A DNA stretch of 64,000 nucleotides, from assembly GCF_927798115.1 (NCBI RefSeq), contig NZ_CAKMMG010000005.1:1-64000 (forward strand), read 5' to 3'. The notes under the pieces are model-generated. The model saw only the letters and a list, made by a program, of their open reading frames with translations. It was not told the DNA's origin and did no database searches. Position 1 is the first letter of the stretch. The number at the start of each line of letters is the position of its first letter. A program made the position numbers and the translations under genes. Source of the stretch: Paenibacillus auburnensis (GTDB lineage: Bacteria > Bacillota > Bacilli > Paenibacillales > Paenibacillaceae). Shown one piece after another: positions 7,024 through 14,920 of the stretch.

Positions 7024-8856
7024 TTAGCTAATAGCGGCATGCGCAACAGGCTGCATGGGAACAATCTGATTAATCACTTCGCGGATTGCACTTGGTTCCT
7101 CCGTTAATACACGTTCCAGCCGCTTAAATTCCAGCTCTAGCTGATTCTGACTGATTACATTTGGTTTACCTATAAATATACGATCATGTTGAGTCGAACC
7201 CAGATTCTCTTCATCTGTTAAGAGCTCTTCATAGAGCTTCTCACCTTCGCGGATACCAGAGAACGTAATATTGATATCCCTATAAGGTTCGTATCCTGAC
7301 AAGGTTATCAAATCCTCGGCCAAGGTAAGAATCTTCACAGGTTCACCCATATCCAGTACAAAGACTTCTCCGCCTTTGGCGAAAGAACCGGATTGGATGA
7401 CCAACTGTACAGCTTCAGGAATCGTCATGAAGTAGCGAACCATCTCCGGATGGGTAACGGTCACAGGTCCACCAGCTGCAATTTGCTGTTTGAAGGCTGG
7501 TATTACACTACCCCGGGAACCTAAGACATTACCGAATCGCACTGCAGAGAACTTAGTGTGGCTTGTAGTATTCAGACTCTGTACGTACATTTCTGCAATG
7601 CGCTTGGTTGCTCCCATTACGCTAGTAGGGTTGACCGCCTTATCAGATGAAATCATCACAAATCGCTCTGCTCCGAATCGGTCCGCACAATCCGCCACAT
7701 TCCTTGTTCCGAAAACATTATTCTTAATCGCTTCCGATGGATTGCGCTCCATCAGAGGAACGTGTTTATGCGCTGCCGCATGAAAGACAACATGCGGTCT
7801 GAACGTGCGGAATACATCCATCATTCGGTTGCGATCTTGTACATCTGCAATGACCGTAACAATCTCAAGATCAGGAAATTTCTTACGCAGTTCCATTTCA
7901 ATGGTATAGATACTATTTTCTCCATGACCCAGTAATAGAAGCTTCTCTGGAGCAAAGGGAGATACCTGACGGCATAACTCCGAGCCAATAGACCCGCCAG
8001 CACCTGTTACCATAACCGTCTTATTATGAACATAGCCAAGAATACCATTTAAATCTGCGATAATCGGCTCACGTCCAAGTAAATCTTCCACGCTAACATC
8101 ACGAAGCTTCTTCACAGATATTTTCCCGGCAATCAGATCATTAAGTGCGGGAATAATTTTAAGCTTAGCACCCGTAGTTTTGGCTAGATTGATAATCTCT
8201 GAGATCTCGGTTCTCGATACCGATGGCATCGCAATAATGATCTCATGAATATCTTTTTCTTTGACAAGCCTCGGCAGATCATATCGATTCCCTAGCACCG
8301 GCAAGCCTAAGATTGACATGTGATATTTGTTGTGATCATCGTCTATAAACCCTATCATTCTCGTATCAGCAAAGGAAGGCCCCATCATTTCCTTCGCGAT
8401 CAGCATGCCGCAATCCCCTGCTCCAACAATCAGTGCATGGGTTTCCGTTTCTTTATTGGTTATCCGCTCATTACGAAAAACTCTCCATAAGAACCGAACT
8501 CCGCCAACCAAAACTAGAATCGTTTCCATTGAGCGAATTTCCACTCCAAATGGTATACGTCCCGGAAGGAGCAGCAGTGCAATCACATAGGAGCTAATGG
8601 AACCAATTACAATCGCCTTAAGAATGGAGACAATCTCTCCAATACTGGCATATTGCCACATCCGCCGGTAAAGACCAAAATAGATTAAGCTTCCCCCAAT
8701 AACAATCGTTGAGATCATGCCAAATTGCAGCATCTGGACCACATAATCATGTGGGATACCATCATAGAACCGGAACCAATACGAGGTAGCAATGCTGAAC
8801 CAAATGATGGCCAGATCAATGAAGAACAATACGAACACTCTAGATTTTGCTGTCAT
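7024..8856 (-). CDS. Membrane nucleoside-diphosphate-sugar 4,6-dehydratase, CapD/PglF/EpsC type
   Basis: The 610-residue product has four N-terminal membrane segments (within about 1-125), a first Rossmann domain (ALIVGAGDCGMLIAKEM) and a C-terminal short-chain dehydrogenase domain. The SDR domain has NAD-binding TGAGGSIGSELCRQ and a catalytic region SSDKAVNPTSVMGATKR, where Met replaces the usual Tyr, as is typical of PglF/WbpM enzymes. The expected reaction is UDP-GlcNAc to the 4-keto-6-deoxy sugar. ATG 8856 has GGAGG 8 nt upstream; the longer frame to 8880 places the Shine-Dalgarno inside the coding region. It is 42 bp downstream of the BY-kinase, and homologues are often phosphorylated by that kinase. 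Confidence 0.93.
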   Translation of the reverse strand: MTAKSRVFVLFFIDLAIIWFSIATSYWFRFYDGIPHDYVVQMLQFGMISTIVIGGSLIYFGLYRRMWQYASIGEIVSILKAIVIGSISSYVIALLLLPGRIPFGVEIRSMETILVLVGGVRFLWRVFRNERITNKETETHALIVGAGDCGMLIAKEMMGPSFADTRMIGFIDDDHNKYHMSILGLPVLGNRYDLPRLVKEKDIHEIIIAMPSVSRTEISEIINLAKTTGAKLKIIPALNDLIAGKISVKKLRDVSVEDLLGREPIIADLNGILGYVHNKTVMVTGAGGSIGSELCRQVSPFAPEKLLLLGHGENSIYTIEMELRKKFPDLEIVTVIADVQDRNRMMDVFRTFRPHVVFHAAAHKHVPLMERNPSEAIKNNVFGTRNVADCADRFGAERFVMISSDKAVNPTSVMGATKRIAEMYVQSLNTTSHTKFSAVRFGNVLGSRGSVIPAFKQQIAAGGPVTVTHPEMVRYFMTIPEAVQLVIQSGSFAKGGEVFVLDMGEPVKILTLAEDLITLSGYEPYRDINITFSGIREGEKLYEELLTDEENLGSTQHDRIFIGKPNVISQNQLELEFKRLERVLTEEPSAIREVINQIVPMQPVAHAAIS

Positions 8857-8898
8857 TTTTAGTGCCTCCAAAAATAACATTTTCCCTACCGAACACTG

Positions 8899-9585
8899 TC
8901 AATTCCCGTAGTAGTAATAATAGTATCCTTCGCTAGCTTTGCGCTTGACATTATTAAGTACTACCCCCAGCATCTTCGCCCCTACACGATCAAGATTGGC
9001 CTTAGCCTTAACAGCTATATCACGTTTCACTTTGCCATAGCTGACTACCATAATAACACCATCACTCTTGGAAGCCACAATCTGTGCATCCGTAACCGCT
9101 AAGAGCGGCGGGGTATCGAATAGAATCACATCAAACTGCTGACGAAGCTCCTGCAGGACTGTACTCATCCGGTTCGAAGCCATCATCTCCGCCGGATTCG
9201 GAGGAATCGGGCCAGAAGTCATAAGGTAGAGGTTAGGAACTCCAGATTCCTGTATAACCTCGTTTAAATCTGCCTGCTGTGACAACAAAGAAGATAACCC
9301 GTAACGGTTGCTTAAAGAAAAGGTTTTGTGCGCCGTAGGCTTCCGTAAGTCCCCATCAATCAAAAGCACTTTCTTATCTGCTTGTGCATAGGCGGCCGCA
9401 AGGTTCGCAGTCACTGTGGATTTCCCTTCCTCAGGTCCGGAGGAGGTGACCATAATGATCTGAATCTGCTCATCAATCGAAGAAAAGTCAATATTAGTCC
9501 GCAAAGCCCGGAATGCTTCCGATACAGGCGAACGCGGATTCGTCACGGTAATCAGATGGCGTTGTTTATTTGGCTGCTGTGACAT
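8899..9585 (-). CDS. Bacterial tyrosine kinase, CpsD/YwqD/EpsB type
   Basis: This 228-residue cytosolic BY-kinase has Walker A SSGPEEGKST, Walker A' LLIDGDLRKPTAH, Walker B VILFDTPPLLAVTDA, and a C-terminal tyrosine cluster (six consecutive Tyr, then Gly-Asn) that is the autophosphorylation site. It works with the Wzz-like membrane activator encoded just upstream to control polymer length and export. The ATG at 9585 lies 9 nt after AGGGG; an alternative TTG at 9591 is too close to that site. The gene overlaps the Wzz gene by 20 bp, which indicates translational coupling. The partner phosphatase is encoded at 12569. Confidence 0.94.
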   Translation of the reverse strand: MSQQPNKQRHLITVTNPRSPVSEAFRALRTNIDFSSIDEQIQIIMVTSSGPEEGKSTVTANLAAAYAQADKKVLLIDGDLRKPTAHKTFSLSNRYGLSSLLSQQADLNEVIQESGVPNLYLMTSGPIPPNPAEMMASNRMSTVLQELRQQFDVILFDTPPLLAVTDAQIVASKSDGVIMVVSYGKVKRDIAVKAKANLDRVGAKMLGVVLNNVKRKASEGYYYYYYGN

Positions 9586-10345
9586 GTTCAAGATCCCCTG
9601 CCTTTCTGGATAGCTTCTGTGCTTGCGTTTCTGTAGACTTGGTTTCTTCTTGTCCGAGTCTGGTTATCATTGCTATCGTCGGCAGACCCAGGTATTTCTC
9701 AATATCCTCTTCCGTCTTCAGGGTGTCATCCATGTACTCCAGCAGGAAGGCAATCCCCAGGCCGATCATCAGTGAAACGATAAAGGCAATTACCAGGTTC
9801 ATCACTACATTAGGTTCAACCGGTCCTGGTGCAACAGTAGGATTAAGCTTAGCTTCATTCAAAATGGATACGTTCTGTACATTGAACAGGGAGGGAATTT
9901 CCTGCTTGAACACAAGTGAAATGGCATTCACGATTTCTGCTGCTCTCTGATAAGAATTATCTCGAACGACAAGTGTCATCACCTGCGTATTATTTACCGA
10001 ACTCACATTAACCTTCTTCAGCAACTCTTCTGCAGTAGTATTAAATTGCGGATAGTCTTTGGCTACAACATCCAGAATGGCTGGTGTCTTAATAATTTCC
10101 TTGTACGTGTTAATTAATTGAATATTAGTATTAATCTGATTCAAATCCAGCTGTGATGCTGTTGACTGCACTTGCTGTGTCTGATTAACAATAATCTTCG
10201 TTGACGCTTCATATACCGGATTCTTAATGTACAGGCTATACACACCGGCAAGAAGACAGACGACGATAACAATACTTACAATCATCCACAGTCTCTTTCT
10301 TACAATCTGAAAATAATCGCGAAGATCCAATTCTTGTGCTGACAA
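9566..10345 (-). CDS. Wzz/CpsC/YveK-type chain-length and kinase-activator protein
   Basis: The 259-residue product has two membrane segments bracketing an extracellular helical domain: LWMIVSIVIVVCLLAGVYSL (about 19-38) and VVMNLVIAFIVSLMIGLGIAFLLEY (about 178-202). A Pro-rich approach (TVAPGPVEPN) precedes the second, as in the Wzz family. The cytoplasmic tail should bind and activate the BY-kinase. The start is TTG at 10345 with GGAGGG 8 nt before it. Only about 45 bp separate it from the terminator at 10391, with no convincing promoter between, so expression may depend on read-through from the SLH gene. Confidence 0.9.
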   Translation of the reverse strand: MSAQELDLRDYFQIVRKRLWMIVSIVIVVCLLAGVYSLYIKNPVYEASTKIIVNQTQQVQSTASQLDLNQINTNIQLINTYKEIIKTPAILDVVAKDYPQFNTTAEELLKKVNVSSVNNTQVMTLVVRDNSYQRAAEIVNAISLVFKQEIPSLFNVQNVSILNEAKLNPTVAPGPVEPNVVMNLVIAFIVSLMIGLGIAFLLEYMDDTLKTEEDIEKYLGLPTIAMITRLGQEETKSTETQAQKLSRKAGDLEHVTAAK

Positions 10346-10390
10346 GTGAATTTCCCTCCAAGCTGTTTCTGTAATATTTCAATTCACGCT

Positions 10391-10425
10391 AAAAAAGTGC
10401 CCCCTCTCACATTAACGAGAGGAGG
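10391..10425 (-). terminator. Rho-independent terminator between SLH gene and wzz-like gene
   Basis: On the minus strand a 10 bp stem (GCCTCCTCTC / GAGAGGGGGC, one wobble) with an 8 nt loop is followed by ACTTTTTT. It lies just after the SLH stop and about 45 bp before the wzz-like start. Confidence 0.85.
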
Positions 10426-10449
10426 CTCTCCACTTGCTTATTTCACTTC

Positions 10450-12429
10450 TTACTTGAAGTTCATTGTACGATAGATGATTACAGCTGCTTCTGCACGGGT
10501 AGCAGTAGCATTCGGGTTGAACTTGCCTGCATTACCGATAACCAGGTTATTGCTGGCTGCAAAGGCTACGCCGTCTTTCAGGGAAGCACTGATCTTCGCT
10601 GCATCCGAGAATTTGCTTAGTGCTGTTGCATCAGCAGTTGCAGAAGGTTTGAGTGCTTTCACTGCACGGGAGATCATTGTAGCCATCTCAGCACGTGTGA
10701 TTGTCGCATTCGGATCAAAGGTTGAAGCATTGCGTCCAGTGATAATGCCCTTCTCAGCTGCAACAGCAACGTATGGAGCATACCAAGCAGTAGAGCTTAC
10801 ATCGCTGAAGCTTTCTGTTGCCGTGCTGTTCTCGAGGTTCAGTGCACGAATCAGCATCTTAGCGAATTCAGCGCGGGTAACATTGCTCTTAGGAGCAAAC
10901 TTGCCGGAGCCGATACCTTCAATTGCGCCTTTAGCGGCTACAACCTGAATCTGTCTTCCAGCCCAAGCTTGTACGCTGGCAACATCGCTGAAGCTTACTT
11001 TGTTCTCAACTACTGCGTAGGAAGAGAAGGTGTCTCGCGGCTCAACGATGAAATCACCATCAACAACGCCGCCTTGGAACTGCAGTTTGCCGTAAACAAT
11101 CTTCGATACAGACAGAAGCTCTTTATCAAGCGATGCTGCACCAACCAGAGGAAGCTTAATTGTCAGCGGTTGTTTGAAGGTTGTTGTGGCTACTCCACCA
11201 ACTGTCAGGTCGAAGGAATAAACTTTTGAAGCCAATTTCAGGCTAGTGATAGAAGTTACTGTGGTGTCAGCTTCTGTAGTTACTGCCAAAGTTACTGCTT
11301 CGCTGAATTGGGTTACAGGAATTGTAACAGTCAGCCCGTTGAAGGTAACCGCGATATTCGCAATACCTTTAGCTTTAGCAGCTTCAATAATCGCTTTGGA
11401 CAGTGGAACTTCTACAGTCGTTGCGTTCACTGTACCCAAGTTCAATGTTAGTGTAAGACCAGTTTTACCTGGGTTAGCTGCCAACAGTGCATCAAAGGCT
11501 TTGAGTACATCAGCGTCTACCAGCTTCAATGTTGCTTTACCGTTAACAACACTTACCAAAGCCGATACATCATAAACGCCAGGAGTTGCACCTGGAGTAG
11601 TAACTGTTGTACCGCCTCCAGTACCGCCTCCAGTACCACCACCAGAAACAAGCGGATAAGTACGGATGTAGGCGAGAGCAAGTGCCTGTGCAGCAGGTTT
11701 TGCGGATTTGATCTGTGTATTCACATTATCAAATGTCTGCACGAGATCATCTGCTGTGATACCCAAGTTGTATACTGCATCACTTACAGTCAGTGCACCT
11801 GCGCCAGTCTTGTGCTCAAGCACTTTGTAAACAGCATCCTTAACCAAGGTCTTCTGGGACTCTGGATTACCGATGAGGTTGATCATATCTGCAGTAGACT
11901 TACTTCCCAGCAATGCACGAAGTTCTGCCTCTACGCCGTTAGTAGCGAAGAAGAAATCAAGAATATCGTCGAAGCTTAGGCTGTCCACTTTCGCTTTGGC
12001 TGCAATGTTGTTAAACAGCTTAACATTGTCAACATCATAACGGATGCCTTTAAGAACATCGAAATCACTTGCATATACATCATATACTACGCTGGATACG
12101 CTCTTGAAGAGTTTCAGGGAAGTCGCTGTATCTGCATCACTGAGTTTAAGTTTGCCGAGTACTGGTGCAAAAATATCTTCGAACTTTGCCTTATCAATTC
12201 CAGCAACTTCTTTGGAATAGTTCTGCAAATAAGTTACTTCTGTTGCAGTCAGGTTACTGTAGATCGCCTTAATCTTGGTTTTTACTGCGTTGTGATCGAC
12301 TGCTGCTGCAGATGCTACGCCAGTCAGATGTTTAGCCAATCCTTCACTGCTGAACGGAAACCCTGCTACGGATGCTGCTGCCATGCTTACTGCTAGTGTT
12401 GATACTGCCAGTTTCTTCTTCAAAGACAC
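10450..12429 (-). CDS. S-layer-homology (SLH) domain surface protein
   Basis: The 659-residue product has a signal peptide (MSLKKKLAVSTLAVSMAAAS), a helical N-terminal region to about residue 260, a Gly/Thr hinge (GGGTGGGTGGGTT), Ig-like beta-rich repeats (about 285-470) and three C-terminal SLH repeats. The SLH repeats carry GIGSGKFAPKSNVTRAEFAK, GRNASTFDPNATITRAEMAT and GNAGKFNPNATATRAEAA; the TRAE motif binds pyruvylated wall polymer. The start is GTG 12429 with GGTGG upstream. It lies between the phosphatase and chain-length genes and has its own terminator. It may be a polymer-associated wall protein encoded with the exopolysaccharide system; no enzymatic domain is recognisable. Confidence 0.88.
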   Translation of the reverse strand: MSLKKKLAVSTLAVSMAAASVAGFPFSSEGLAKHLTGVASAAAVDHNAVKTKIKAIYSNLTATEVTYLQNYSKEVAGIDKAKFEDIFAPVLGKLKLSDADTATSLKLFKSVSSVVYDVYASDFDVLKGIRYDVDNVKLFNNIAAKAKVDSLSFDDILDFFFATNGVEAELRALLGSKSTADMINLIGNPESQKTLVKDAVYKVLEHKTGAGALTVSDAVYNLGITADDLVQTFDNVNTQIKSAKPAAQALALAYIRTYPLVSGGGTGGGTGGGTTVTTPGATPGVYDVSALVSVVNGKATLKLVDADVLKAFDALLAANPGKTGLTLTLNLGTVNATTVEVPLSKAIIEAAKAKGIANIAVTFNGLTVTIPVTQFSEAVTLAVTTEADTTVTSITSLKLASKVYSFDLTVGGVATTTFKQPLTIKLPLVGAASLDKELLSVSKIVYGKLQFQGGVVDGDFIVEPRDTFSSYAVVENKVSFSDVASVQAWAGRQIQVVAAKGAIEGIGSGKFAPKSNVTRAEFAKMLIRALNLENSTATESFSDVSSTAWYAPYVAVAAEKGIITGRNASTFDPNATITRAEMATMISRAVKALKPSATADATALSKFSDAAKISASLKDGVAFAASNNLVIGNAGKFNPNATATRAEAAVIIYRTMNFK

Positions 12430-12568
12430 TTTTCATCCACCTCTTTGTATGTAGTTATGTTTCTTATACTGCTGCGCTATCAGAGAAGTTCTGCCCTAAC
12501 TCAAACTAATCTGATAAAATATAACAATAATCCAGTAATACCCATTCTACCATCAATTGAGAGGTTGG

Positions 12569-13351
12569 TCACCCTTTACGAGAAAAAAATCCGAACATTC
12601 TATGAAGTCTCTTGCCGGAATTAGTATAAATGACCCGGATTAGCTCCTCATTTGCGATGATTCTCTGCGAATTTTGACGGAAATTGTCGAACGCCACAGT
12701 CCCCAGCTCTTTCTCCACAACCTTGAAAGCTTCACTTAATCCAAACGGACGATGACTACTGTCATGCGCATCCGATGCAATAATATGGACAGCGTTCCTG
12801 CGGCACAGATCAAGCGACAGTTTCTGCAGTTTGCTTCCAAAGGTTCCGGCCAGACTCTGGGCGGTAACCTGACCCACGGCTCCCAGTTCTATTAATCTTT
12901 CTAATTTGGCGGGATTAGCGGCAACCTCAGCATTGCGCTCCGGGTGGGCGATGACCGGAACGAAGCCTTGAATAACCAGCTCGTGGCAGGTCTCCTCCAT
13001 TGTGCGCGGCACACGTGAAGAAGGCATTTCCAGCAGGATATAATTCGAACCCGCCAGGGTCAGCAACTGACTCTGCTCCAAATCATTCAGCAGATCCCCG
13101 TAAATACGGATCTCCTGGCCGGGAAGCACAAGCAAAGGAAGTCCAGCCTGCTGAATTCTCTCATTGAGCAGCTGCACGGCTTGTCCAATAGTTGGGGCGG
13201 GGTTCATATATATTCCATTAGCATGATGTGGTGTGGCAACAACAGTGGAAATGCCATCTTGTACGGCATCCTGTGCCATGGAGAGGGCCGCTTCCCAGTC
13301 GGTGGCTCCGTCATCCATAAAAGGCAAAATGTGGCTGTGAATATCTATCAT
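12569..13351 (-). CDS. PHP-family protein-tyrosine phosphatase, CpsB/YwqE type
   Basis: The 260-residue product has the metal-binding PHP motifs: MIDIHSHILPFMDDGA at the N terminus, VVATPHH, VIAHPERN and IIASDAHDSSHR. Members dephosphorylate the tyrosine cluster of the partner BY-kinase using manganese. It is the first gene of the polysaccharide locus in reading direction, 139 bp before the SLH gene. The ribosome binding site is weak (AAAAGGA about 15 nt before ATG 13351). A promoter with TATAAT at 13381-13386 and a large dyad lie directly upstream, so this gene may be the regulated entry point. Confidence 0.92.
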   Translation of the reverse strand: MIDIHSHILPFMDDGATDWEAALSMAQDAVQDGISTVVATPHHANGIYMNPAPTIGQAVQLLNERIQQAGLPLLVLPGQEIRIYGDLLNDLEQSQLLTLAGSNYILLEMPSSRVPRTMEETCHELVIQGFVPVIAHPERNAEVAANPAKLERLIELGAVGQVTAQSLAGTFGSKLQKLSLDLCRRNAVHIIASDAHDSSHRPFGLSEAFKVVEKELGTVAFDNFRQNSQRIIANEELIRVIYTNSGKRLHRMFGFFSRKG

Positions 13352-13380
13352 ATACTTTTTATCGGTCCTTTTCCAGTAAA

Positions 13381-13407
13381 ATTATATAGATTCTCAAAAA
13401 AATACAA
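13381..13407 (-). promoter_or_regulatory. Candidate promoter of the phosphatase gene
   Basis: On the minus strand a TTGTAT -35 box (13402-13407) is followed, after a short 15 bp spacer, by TATAAT (13381-13386), about 30 bp before the ATG at 13351. The spacer is shorter than optimal. The -35 overlaps the dyad at 13405-13429. Confidence 0.5.
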
Positions 13408-13429
13408 CCATTTCACTGGGAAATGATTG
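13405..13429. promoter_or_regulatory. 25 bp dyad overlapping the -35 region of the polysaccharide locus
   Basis: CAACCATTTC, 5 bp spacer, GAAATGATTG: 9 of 10 positions are symmetric. It covers the -35 of the candidate promoter and is a plausible operator for a dimeric regulator. No regulator gene is adjacent. Confidence 0.5.
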
Positions 13430-13452
13430 TCAAGTATATAGCTATTGTATCG

Positions 13453-14040
13453 TTAAGCCTCTAAAAATAGCAATCTATGAGCTATGAATGCAAGCTCCCC
13501 ATCAATATCATCGGGATTCATGGCAGATTTGAGGGCGTTGCGCCGATCCAATAAACGGTCAACATTCCGGCGCAGTTCTTCTATCTCTCGCTCTATAGCT
13601 TCTGACTTATACAGATTCATCATTTCTGAAAGAGAGTGCTTATGCTGATAGATCAGCTTGCTGCCAGAGGACGTCAATTCTGAGATCCGGCGGACAGAAC
13701 CTCTCTCATAATAATAGATCATGGTAAACCCATGATAGATTCTATTCACAGTCCCCGTTCCTTTATAGGTGACGAATAGTTTGCGGACGGCATTATTCAG
13801 ATGGGGATTAACCACCCGGCAGGAAAGTGTGCACCAATGGATATCGCCTTTACGCTCTACCGACAGGCACACCTCCTCACCCCCGGCTTCCTCGAGAACA
13901 ATCATCTGTTCCCCACCTCCAAGTACCTTCACCCGATGGCTGATATAGCAGGTATCGGCTGTGAGCAGAAACTGGTTCATCTGAAATTCTGTCAATTGCA
14001 TTGTCGCATTTACATATTCTGTAGCCAATCGCTGAGCCAT
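13453..14040 (-). CDS. Conserved hypothetical protein with C-terminal coiled coil
   Basis: I do not recognise a named family. The 195-residue product is soluble, with no signal or membrane segment. The N-terminal two thirds is mixed alpha/beta (e.g. TADTCYISHRVKVLGGGEQM, YHGFTMIYYYERGSVRRI). The C-terminal part (about 135-180) is rich in charged heptads (EAIEREIEELRRNVDRLLD) and likely a coiled coil. ATG 14040 has GAGGG 6 nt upstream, whereas the longer frame to 14085 lacks a site. A TATAAT-like box lies about 25 bp upstream of the Shine-Dalgarno. It lies between ysxC and the polysaccharide locus and appears monocistronic. Confidence 0.65.
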   Translation of the reverse strand: MAQRLATEYVNATMQLTEFQMNQFLLTADTCYISHRVKVLGGGEQMIVLEEAGGEEVCLSVERKGDIHWCTLSCRVVNPHLNNAVRKLFVTYKGTGTVNRIYHGFTMIYYYERGSVRRISELTSSGSKLIYQHKHSLSEMMNLYKSEAIEREIEELRRNVDRLLDRRNALKSAMNPDDIDGELAFIAHRLLFLEA

Positions 14041-14215
14041 AACCATCCCTCTATTCTTTGTAAGGCCTTTACAATGATTATACATCGATGAGTGTGGGTT
14101 TTCTCATGAGCGGAAACAGACTGTAAGCTGATAATTCAACCTAAACCTCGAGAATAGGAGGAGAGTCAAAGGATTGCGCTCTATTGCTAACTTATACACA
14201 GGATAAAGCCTTGTT

Positions 14216-14908
14216 TCAGGATTCCTGCTCTTCTTCAGGCGCAACTTCATTTCCAGCTATCTGCTCAGCTCCATCATTCAGATTATCCGAATCAGACAGT
14301 TCATCCGAATCTTCTTCTGAAGACTGAAGACTGTAACCTTCAATTAACGCCCACAGCTCATCCTTGCCAAGACCGATTTCCGACGAAAATGGAATGAAGT
14401 TATCCCCCGGCAGCACACCAAGCTCCTGCTTCATCACTTTGATATGTTTGGGCCAACGCGTCTTAGGAATTTTATCGGCCTTAGTAGCCACCACGCACAA
14501 CGGCAGGTCATAATGCTTGAGCCAGTCAAACATCATCTTGTCATTGCCGGTCGGCGGATGGCGCAGATCCACAACAAGCAGGATAAGCTTCAGCGTGTCA
14601 CGCTCCGCCATGTACTTTTCAACCATTTTGCCCCATGAGGCCCGCTGGGTTTTGGATACCTTCGCATAACCATATCCGGGAAAATCGACAAAATACATAT
14701 CTTCATTAACACGGTAATAGTTCATATGCTGGGTTTTGCCCGGGGTGGAGCTGGTACGTGCCAGGTTCTTGCGGTTAATCATACGGTTAATCAAAGAGGA
14801 CTTCCCGACGTTGGAGCGCCCTGCCAGAGCAATCTCTGGCAAGGCGTCCGTTGGGTATTGATCAGGGCCTACGGCACTGATGATAAATTCGGCATTGTTA
14901 ACTTTCAT
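14216..14908 (-). CDS. ysxC: Ribosome-biogenesis GTPase YsxC/EngB (YihA)
   Basis: This 230-residue TrmE-Era-EngA-EngB-type GTPase assists assembly of the 50S subunit. G1 GRSNVGKSSLINRM, G2/switch region TSSTPGKTQHMNYY, G3 DFPGYGYAKV, G4 ATKADKIPK and G5 FSSEIGLGKDELW are all present. The family is usually about 195 residues; here an acidic, disordered tail of about 35 residues follows (SEEDSDELSDSDNLNDG...). The start has AAAGGAAG before ATG 14908. It lies 12 bp after lonA in the same orientation, the lonA-ysxC order known from Bacillus. Confidence 0.95.
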   Translation of the reverse strand: MKVNNAEFIISAVGPDQYPTDALPEIALAGRSNVGKSSLINRMINRKNLARTSSTPGKTQHMNYYRVNEDMYFVDFPGYGYAKVSKTQRASWGKMVEKYMAERDTLKLILLVVDLRHPPTGNDKMMFDWLKHYDLPLCVVATKADKIPKTRWPKHIKVMKQELGVLPGDNFIPFSSEIGLGKDELWALIEGYSLQSSEEDSDELSDSDNLNDGAEQIAGNEVAPEEEQES

Positions 14909-14920
14909 AGGACTTCCTTT

